Assembly (NCBI GenBank): GCA_964384675.1
Contig: CAYLNK010000022.1
Coordinates: 1 to 37,758 of the forward strand
Direction of reading: 5' to 3'
DNA length: 37,758 nucleotides
Source: CAYLNK01 sp964384675
GTDB lineage: Bacteria; Acidobacteriota; Thermoanaerobaculia; UBA5066
The first letter of the stretch is position 1, and the number at the start of each line of letters is the position of its first letter. Under the pieces are notes generated by a model. That model searched no databases. It was not told the origin of the DNA and was given only the letters and a program-made list of their open reading frames with translations. Shown here in pieces: positions 32,742 to 37,758 of the stretch. Position numbers and translations under genes: made by a program.

Positions 32742-33616
32742 GCTTGAAATCGATGACCGGGTTCGGGCGCGCCGCGGGCGCGCTTCCCGACGGGACCGAG
32801 GCGACGGTGACGGTGCGCGGCGTGAACCATCGCTTCCTCGACGTGGGCGTGAAGCTGCGGGACGAATACGCGTTCCTGGAGATCCCCGTGCGCAACCTCG
32901 TCGCGCGGACCGTCACCCGCGGGCATGTCGACGTCTCGATCCGCACGGTCCGCCCCGCGGGCCGCACCGGCTCCTTCGACGAGGCGGCCGCGGGCCGCTA
33001 CCTGGCCCTCTGGCGTGAGGCGGCCGGGAACATCGGGCTCCCCGAGCAGCTCTCCGCCCGGGATCTCCTCGGTCTGCCCGGCGTGGTGAGGGTCGAGGAG
33101 AACGCCGACCCGGACGAGGCGGCCGGCGTGGCGCTCCTGGGGATCGTGCAGCAGGCGCTCGCCGACTTCGACGCCGCGCGCCGGCGTGAGGGGTTGGCCC
33201 TGGCGGCGATCCTCCACGCGACCGTCGGGAAGCTGGAGGACGCGGTCGCCCGCCTCGACGCGGAGCGGTCGGGTCTGGCCGAGCGAACCCTCCAGCTCCT
33301 GAAGGAGCGGCTGGCCAAGCTCCTCGCCGACGTGCCGGTCGATCCGGCGCGCCTCGCGCAGGAGGCCGCGATCCTCGCCGACAAGGCCGACATCACCGAG
33401 GAGATCGACCGGCTGAAGGCCCACCTCGTCGAGCTGAAGCGGCTCCTGGACGGCGGCGGCTCGACCGGCAAGAGGCTCGACTTCCTGGCCCAGGAGCTGC
33501 ACCGCGAGGCCAACACCTCGGGGTCGAAGGCCCGGGAGCTGGGCGCCACCCGCGCCGTCCTCGACCTGAAGTCCCTGGTCGAGGCGTTCAAGGAACAGAT
33601 CCAGAACCTGGAGTAG
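32738..33616 (+). CDS. YicC/YloC-family endoribonuclease
   Basis: The 292-residue protein opens with the family signature LKSMTGFGRA and R-x-x-NHRFLD, and ends with KRLDFLAQELHREANTSGSKA...LKSLVEAFKEQIQNLE, both typical of YicC/YloC. Members have been shown to be hexameric endoribonucleases in E. coli and B. subtilis; the physiological target is not settled. The GTG start overlaps the exporter stop (GTGA). yicC-gmk-rpoZ-coaBC-priA is a common bacterial order. A long central helical region is likely. Confidence 0.93.
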   Translation: MSLKSMTGFGRAAGALPDGTEATVTVRGVNHRFLDVGVKLRDEYAFLEIPVRNLVARTVTRGHVDVSIRTVRPAGRTGSFDEAAAGRYLALWREAAGNIGLPEQLSARDLLGLPGVVRVEENADPDEAAGVALLGIVQQALADFDAARRREGLALAAILHATVGKLEDAVARLDAERSGLAERTLQLLKERLAKLLADVPVDPARLAQEAAILADKADITEEIDRLKAHLVELKRLLDGGGSTGKRLDFLAQELHREANTSGSKARELGATRAVLDLKSLVEAFKEQIQNLE

Positions 33617-33618
33617 CG

Positions 33619-34242
33619 ATGCAAGGCGACCTCTTCATCGTCTCGTCCCCGTCCGGCGCCGGGAAGACCACCCTGATCCGGCGGGTCCTGGACGATCCAC
33701 GCATCGGCCGGGAGACGATTCACTTCTCGGTCTCGCACACCACGCGGGCGCCGCGCACCGGGGAGTCGAACGGGCAGGAGTACTACTTCGTCGCCCCCGA
33801 GCAGTTCGAGGCCCTGGTCGCCGTCGACGGCTTCCTGGAGTACGCCACCGTCCACGGGAACTCGTACGGCACCTCGCGACACGAGGTCGAGCCCCGGCTG
33901 GCGCTCGGCGTCGACGTCCTCCTCGACATCGACGTGCAGGGCGCCCGCCAGGTGCGCTCCAGGATCCCGGAGGTCGTGAAGGTGATCGTCTTTCCGCCGT
34001 CCTCCGCCGAGCTGGAGCGCCGCCTGAGGGCCCGCGCCTCCGACGCCCCGGAGGTGGTCGCCCGGCGCCTCGCGGTGGCCGCCACGGAGATGAAGGAGTT
34101 CGGCGAGTACGACTATGCGATAATCAACGACGACCTGGAGATCGCCGTCGACGAGCTCCGATCCATCATCGTCGCGCGGCGGGCCGCTCGGCTGCGCCGA
34201 CGGGAGCGGCTCGAGTCGATCCTCCGGACCTTCGCATCGTGA
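33619..34242 (+). CDS. gmk: Guanylate kinase
   Basis: The 207-residue P-loop kinase has Walker A SPSGAGKTT, the GMP-binding SHTTRAPRTGE and G(Q)EYYF, and LDIDVQGARQVR. It converts GMP and dGMP to diphosphates. The start lies 2 bp after the yicC stop with a GGAG upstream. It is followed by rpoZ, as in many bacteria. Confidence 0.97.
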   Translation: MQGDLFIVSSPSGAGKTTLIRRVLDDPRIGRETIHFSVSHTTRAPRTGESNGQEYYFVAPEQFEALVAVDGFLEYATVHGNSYGTSRHEVEPRLALGVDVLLDIDVQGARQVRSRIPEVVKVIVFPPSSAELERRLRARASDAPEVVARRLAVAATEMKEFGEYDYAIINDDLEIAVDELRSIIVARRAARLRRRERLESILRTFAS

Positions 34243-34279
34243 GTCAGCCCCTCAACCGAACCTCGTGGAGTCTTTTTCG

Positions 34280-34522
34280 ATGACCAAGCTTCCCCCGAAC
34301 GTCGAGTCGAAGTTCCGCCTCGTCCACATCGTCTCCCGACGCGCCGAGCAGCTGATGCAGGGTGCGCGCCCGAAGCTGGAGAGCCGGCACGCGAAGAACA
34401 CCCGCGTCGCGCTGGACGAGGTCCAGGCCGACCTCGTGAAGTGGCAGCTCGCCTCCCACGAGCCGGTCGTCGCCGAGGGGATGCTCGAGACCGATCTCCT
34501 CCCGACGGAGAGCGTGGCGTAG
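34280..34522 (+). CDS. rpoZ: RNA polymerase omega subunit
   Basis: The 80-residue protein has the omega pattern FRLVHIVSRRAEQLMQGARPKL...TRVALDEVQADLV, with the conserved R-x-x-Q-x...G-x-x-P block. It stabilises the beta' subunit. The ATG at 34280 has GGAG 9 nt upstream; an in-frame ATA-free extension from 34265 (GTG) is less likely because it would overlap that GGAG. A CTTTTT tract lies between the Shine-Dalgarno and the start. Confidence 0.9.
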   Translation: MTKLPPNVESKFRLVHIVSRRAEQLMQGARPKLESRHAKNTRVALDEVQADLVKWQLASHEPVVAEGMLETDLLPTESVA

Positions 34523-34547
34523 ACACGCCCCGGGAAGGCCTGACCGG

Positions 34548-35777
34548 ATGACCGCTCCGCGCGTCCTCCTGGGGGTGAGCGGCGGGATCGCGGCGTACAA
34601 GTCGGCCGAGATCGTCCGCGCGCTCGTGGACCGTGGAGCCGAGGTGCGGGCGATCATGACGCCCGCGGCTCAGCGGTTCCTCGCGCCGCTGACCCTCGCC
34701 GTCCTCTCGAAGCACCCGGTCGTCTCGGACCTCTGGGATCCCGCCTCCGGCGCGGTCGACCACATCGAGCTGGCGCGCTGGGCGGACGTTCTCGCCGTCG
34801 CCCCCGCCACGGCCGACGTCCTCGCCAAGCTGGCCAACGGCCTCGGCGACGACGTCCTCACGACGTACGCGCTCGCGCACCGCACCGCGCTCCTGATCGC
34901 GCCCGCGATGAACACCTGGATGTGGGCGCACCCGGCCACCCGGGCGAACCTCGCCACGCTCCGTGCGCGGGGAGCCCACGTCGTCGAGCCGGAATCGGGC
35001 GACCTGGCCTGCGGCGACCACGGTCCGGGCCGTCTGGCGCCTCCCGCCGTCATCGTCGAGGCGGTCCTCGATTCGGCCCGCCGTTCACGGGAGCTGGCCG
35101 GGCGCCGCATCGTCGTCACGGCCGGGCCGACGCGTGAGCCGGTCGACCCGGTGCGCTTCCTGTCGAACCGCAGCTCCGGTCGGATGGGCTACGCGCTGGC
35201 GGCCGAGCTCGCCAAGCGGGGGGCCGACGTCACCCTCGTGAGCGGGCCGGTCTCGCTCGAGGCACCGCCCTCAGCCCGCCTCGTGCGCGTCGAGCGGGCG
35301 GCGGAGATGCGCGACGCCGTCGTCGGCGCCACGGCGAACGCCGACGCCCTGGTGATGGCGGCCGCGCCGGCGGACTTCGCGGTGGAGAGCCCGGCGCCGC
35401 AGAAGCTCAAGCGCGCTTCCGGTCCGCCGCGCCTCGTCCTCGTGCCCGCGCCCGACATCCTGAAAGAGGTCCGCGCGCGGCGTCCCGGGGGGCTCGTCGT
35501 GGTGGCGTTCGCGGCCGAGACCGAGCGCGTCACCGAGAACGCGCGCCGAAAGCTCCTCGACAAGGGCGCCGATCTCCTCGTCGCCAACGACGTCTCGAAG
35601 GCCGGTATCGGCTTCGACGCCGACGAGAACGAGGTCGTCATCCTCTCCGCGGACGGAGCCGACCAGGCGGTCGCCCGCGCCTCGAAGGTCGTCGTCGCCC
35701 GGCACATCGTGGACCGGCTGGCGCATCTCCTCCTCTCATGTCCGTCGGAACAGAGCGCCGTCCCCGCGGTCCGCTAG
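34548..35777 (+). CDS. coaBC: Bifunctional phosphopantothenoylcysteine decarboxylase/synthetase
   Basis: The 409-residue protein has the FMN-binding CoaC part (GVSGGIAAYKS, catalytic H72, PAMNTWMW with N122, and the active-site C155 in LACGDHGPGRL) followed by the CoaB part (VVTAGPTREPVDPVRFLSNRSSGRMG, AAPADF, K-containing ...APQKLKR, NDV). Together they turn phosphopantothenate and cysteine into phosphopantetheine for CoA synthesis. The C-terminal end overlaps the glycosylase gene by 40 bp in another frame. Confidence 0.96.
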   Translation: MTAPRVLLGVSGGIAAYKSAEIVRALVDRGAEVRAIMTPAAQRFLAPLTLAVLSKHPVVSDLWDPASGAVDHIELARWADVLAVAPATADVLAKLANGLGDDVLTTYALAHRTALLIAPAMNTWMWAHPATRANLATLRARGAHVVEPESGDLACGDHGPGRLAPPAVIVEAVLDSARRSRELAGRRIVVTAGPTREPVDPVRFLSNRSSGRMGYALAAELAKRGADVTLVSGPVSLEAPPSARLVRVERAAEMRDAVVGATANADALVMAAAPADFAVESPAPQKLKRASGPPRLVLVPAPDILKEVRARRPGGLVVVAFAAETERVTENARRKLLDKGADLLVANDVSKAGIGFDADENEVVILSADGADQAVARASKVVVARHIVDRLAHLLLSCPSEQSAVPAVR

Positions 35778-36517
35778 CGGAGGCGCTCGCCTTCTACCGG
35801 GACCTCGGCGTCACGGACGTCTACCTGTCCGAGTCCGTCCCGGCCGAAGGGCCGGTGCCGGCACCGGAGGCGCAGCCCGTCCAGATGGCACCGGTTTCCC
35901 GGCCGGCTGCCGTCGTCCCTGCGGTCGGCGCGGCTCCGGTCGACCCGGGGGCGCGGCTCGCCGAGCTCGCGGCGACCGTGGCCGCCTGCCGGCGCTGCTC
36001 CCTCTGCGAGACCAGAAAACGCACGGTCTTCTCGGACGGCTCGGCCGCCGCGCGGATCATGTTCGTGGGCGAGGCTCCCGGCGCCGACGAGGACACCCAG
36101 GGCGTCCCGTTCGTGGGCCGCGCTGGCCAGCTCCTGACCAGGATGATCGAGGCCGGGATGGGCCTGGCCCGGCAGGACGTCTACATCGCCAACGTCCTGA
36201 AGTGCCGGCCGCCGGACAACCGCAACCCGGAGCCTGCGGAGATCCGGGAGTGCCGCGGCTACCTGGAGGCCCAGATCGAGGCGGTGAGGCCGGCGGTGAT
36301 CGTGGCGCTCGGGAAGTTCGCGGCCCAGTTCCTCCTCGACGTCGACGAGGGGATCATGAGGTCGCGTGGCCGCTGGGGAGACTACCGCGGCATTCCGGTG
36401 ATGCCGACGTACCATCCTTCTTTCCTCCTTCGCGCCCCCGAACGGAAGAAGGAGGCGTGGGAGGATCTGCTCAAGGTGCTCGCCAAGCTCGGCCTGCCGG
36501 CCCCGAGGAAGTCCTGA
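35738..36517 (+). CDS. Family 4-type uracil-DNA glycosylase with iron-sulfur cluster
   Basis: The 259-residue protein has an N-terminal helix, a Pro/Ala/Val-rich linker (residues about 33-70), then the UDG domain. Cysteines C84, C87 and C90, with later C in NVLKCRPP and EIRECRGY, fit the 4Fe-4S cluster of family 4. GEAPGADEDTQGVPFVGRAGQLL is the uracil-recognition and catalytic loop, and HPSFLLR is the leucine loop. It removes uracil from DNA arising by cytosine deamination. The linker is longer than in thermophile enzymes. The ATG lies within coaBC; a later start would still keep the domain. Confidence 0.92.
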   Translation: MSVGTERRPRGPLAEALAFYRDLGVTDVYLSESVPAEGPVPAPEAQPVQMAPVSRPAAVVPAVGAAPVDPGARLAELAATVAACRRCSLCETRKRTVFSDGSAAARIMFVGEAPGADEDTQGVPFVGRAGQLLTRMIEAGMGLARQDVYIANVLKCRPPDNRNPEPAEIRECRGYLEAQIEAVRPAVIVALGKFAAQFLLDVDEGIMRSRGRWGDYRGIPVMPTYHPSFLLRAPERKKEAWEDLLKVLAKLGLPAPRKS

Positions 36518-37161
36518 TGAGGATCCTGCTCAAGGGATTCCTGATCCTCTTCGTGATCGCGGCCGCCACGCTCACCACGCTGCATCTGGTGCTCAACCGG
36601 GGCCTCGCCACCGCGGCGGCGCCGCGCGCGCCGGAGAAGAGCGATCCGCGCCGGCTGGACGTGGGGGGACACACCCTCCAGGAGGCGCGGGTCGTGCGCA
36701 AGCTCCTCCGTCCGGGCTACCGCGTCGCGGCCGACACCGACGCCACGCCGTCGGACGAGCGGACCGACCTGGAGAACCTGTACGCCGAGTACCACCCGTA
36801 TTTCGTGCGGGGCGACCTCGACTTCGACGGCAAGCTCGATTTCGTGCAGGCGTTCGTCGAGCAGAGGAACGGCGCCCTCTGGTTCGACGTGGCGGTCTTC
36901 TTCGGGCGTGACGGTGGCAACTTCGCCGACCCGATCTTCGTGGAGAAGGGGATCACCCTGGCCCCGGGCGACCTCTCGATCGAGCGGTCGATCCTGGTCC
37001 TGACGCCCGACCTCGGAGCCGACGCCTCGCGCCGCTGGCGCTACGAGCCGGACGAACGGAGGTTCGTGGACGCCGACCGGACGCCGGCGCCGGCGAGGGA
37101 CCCGGCGGACCCGGACGAGCCGGACACGACGCCCGACGACCGCCCGCGCGCGAAGGTCTGA
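36517..37161 (+). CDS. Membrane-anchored protein of unknown function
   Basis: The ATG at 36517 overlaps the glycosylase stop (TGATG). The 214-residue protein starts with a signal-anchor (MRILLKGFLILFVIAAATL), followed by a periplasmic domain with an EF-hand-like loop, GDLDFDGKLDF, similar to the calcium-binding segments of FG-GAP/VCBS proteins. The remaining strands (VFFGRDGGNFADPIFV) also look like that class. The C-terminal 40 residues are Asp/Pro/Arg-rich and likely disordered. I do not recognise the family beyond this. Confidence 0.7.
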   Translation: MRILLKGFLILFVIAAATLTTLHLVLNRGLATAAAPRAPEKSDPRRLDVGGHTLQEARVVRKLLRPGYRVAADTDATPSDERTDLENLYAEYHPYFVRGDLDFDGKLDFVQAFVEQRNGALWFDVAVFFGRDGGNFADPIFVEKGITLAPGDLSIERSILVLTPDLGADASRRWRYEPDERRFVDADRTPAPARDPADPDEPDTTPDDRPRAKV

Positions 37162-37181
37162 GCGGGCGCGTTCCCGCGGCG

Positions 37182-37758
37182 ATGATCCGGCTCGGGCTGC
37201 TCGTCCCGAACGCGTTCCCCGGCATCCCGAGCTACCGGCTCCCGGAGGAGACGCCCGTCCCTGCGATCGGAGCGCGCGTCGCCGCTCCGTTCGGAACGCG
37301 GGTCCTCACCGGGGTCGTCGTCCAGCTCGATCCGCCCTCGGCACCCGAAGGGACGGTGGAGCGCGAGGTCCTCGCGGTCCTAGACGACGGGCCGTTCCTG
37401 CCGCCCAGCCTCGTCGCGACCCTCGTCTCCGCGGCGGCGTACTACTTCGCACCGCCGGGCGAGCTGCTCCGCGCCGCCGTGCCCTCGCGCCTGCTGGAGG
37501 CCGGGGAGGCGGTCTACGCGCCGACCGACGGCATGGTGGGCCGCGCGCCGGAGGACCCGCGGGAGGCGCTGATCCTGGAAGCGCTGGTGCTGTTCGGCCG
37601 CGCCACGCTCGAGGAGCTGGCCGACGCGGCGGGCCGCCGTGGGCTGGGTACCGGCCTGAAAGGCCTCTTGCGCGGGGGCTTCATCCGGCTCCTTTCGGAG
37701 GACCTCCGCGCGGGGCGCTCGCCGGTGGAGCGGGCGTGGCTGGCGCGCCCGGCCCAGG
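37182..37758 (+). CDS. priA: Primosomal protein N' (PriA), 3' partial
   Basis: The frame from the ATG at 37182 stays open to the window end (192 codons). It begins IRLGLLVPNAFPGIPSYRLPEE and has VGxRV-like APFGTRVLTGVVV, the PriA N-terminal DNA 3'-end-binding domain, then SAAAYYFAPPGELLRAAVPSRLL, which is typical of PriA. A winged-helix region follows. The helicase part lies outside. PriA restarts replication at repaired forks. The position after rpoZ-coaBC fits the usual order. A GTG-free 20-bp gap precedes it with no clear Shine-Dalgarno. Confidence 0.9.
   Translation, partial: MIRLGLLVPNAFPGIPSYRLPEETPVPAIGARVAAPFGTRVLTGVVVQLDPPSAPEGTVEREVLAVLDDGPFLPPSLVATLVSAAAYYFAPPGELLRAAVPSRLLEAGEAVYAPTDGMVGRAPEDPREALILEALVLFGRATLEELADAAGRRGLGTGLKGLLRGGFIRLLSEDLRAGRSPVERAWLARPAQ

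Noticed and set aside
1..37758. Mobile elements, CRISPR arrays, tRNA genes and toxin-antitoxin pairs
   Set aside because: None was recognised: no transposase, direct-repeat array, tRNA-like cloverleaf or antitoxin-like pair was seen in any gap.

Overview
The window is a GC-rich bacterial chromosome segment, densely coding and almost entirely on the + strand. It looks like ordinary core-genome backbone. No phage, insertion sequence, CRISPR array or tRNA gene was seen. LpxB and an MsbA-like exporter point to a diderm with lipid A. The mix of DUF4388/J-domain, cyclic-nucleotide/FHA, S53 peptidase and DUF6677-like proteins, together with the base composition, suggests Acidobacteriota (Thermoanaerobaculia- or Holophagae-like). 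That assignment is inference and was not tested by phylogeny.

Layout. 1-7.2 kb: the end of a DUF2723 membrane protein; a YbgC-type acyl-CoA thioesterase divergent from pabB; pabC; a fatty acyl-CoA reductase-like SDR with an aldehyde dehydrogenase. Two copies of a TetR/FadR-like palindrome sit before pabC and before the reductase. 7.2-15.4 kb: a small secreted protein divergent from uvrC; a DUF4388/J-domain/TPR protein; a DUF4126 membrane protein; a large secreted S53 (sedolisin) peptidase with two C-terminal repeats. 15.5-16.9 kb: RNase P RNA (minus strand) divergent from an LD-carboxypeptidase. 17-20.3 kb: a cyclic-nucleotide/FHA protein, recG and a STAS protein. 20.3-26.3 kb: a tightly packed operon of M50 protease, trpS, scpA, scpB, rluB-like, hisC and cmk. 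26.3-28.6 kb: rpsA and an HU/IHF-like gene. 28.6-37.7 kb: HIT hydrolase, DUF6677-like protein, small membrane protein, lpxB, msbA-like, yicC, gmk, rpoZ, coaBC, uracil-DNA glycosylase, a membrane-anchored protein, and the start of priA.

The most interesting signals are in expression rather than gene content. (1) Several genes have a -10-like hexamer exactly 6 nt before the start codon, predicting leaderless mRNAs. (2) Two divergent pairs (thioesterase/pabB and rnpB/ldcA) appear to share back-to-back -10 elements. (3) Stop codons of upstream genes repeatedly form part of the next promoter. (4) Three genes (recG, the DUF6677-like gene and the msbA-like exporter) have conserved N-termini that can only be reached from a CTG start, twice in a CTGA overlap. 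(5) The paired FadR-like operators suggest lipid-responsive control of the reductase/dehydrogenase pair.
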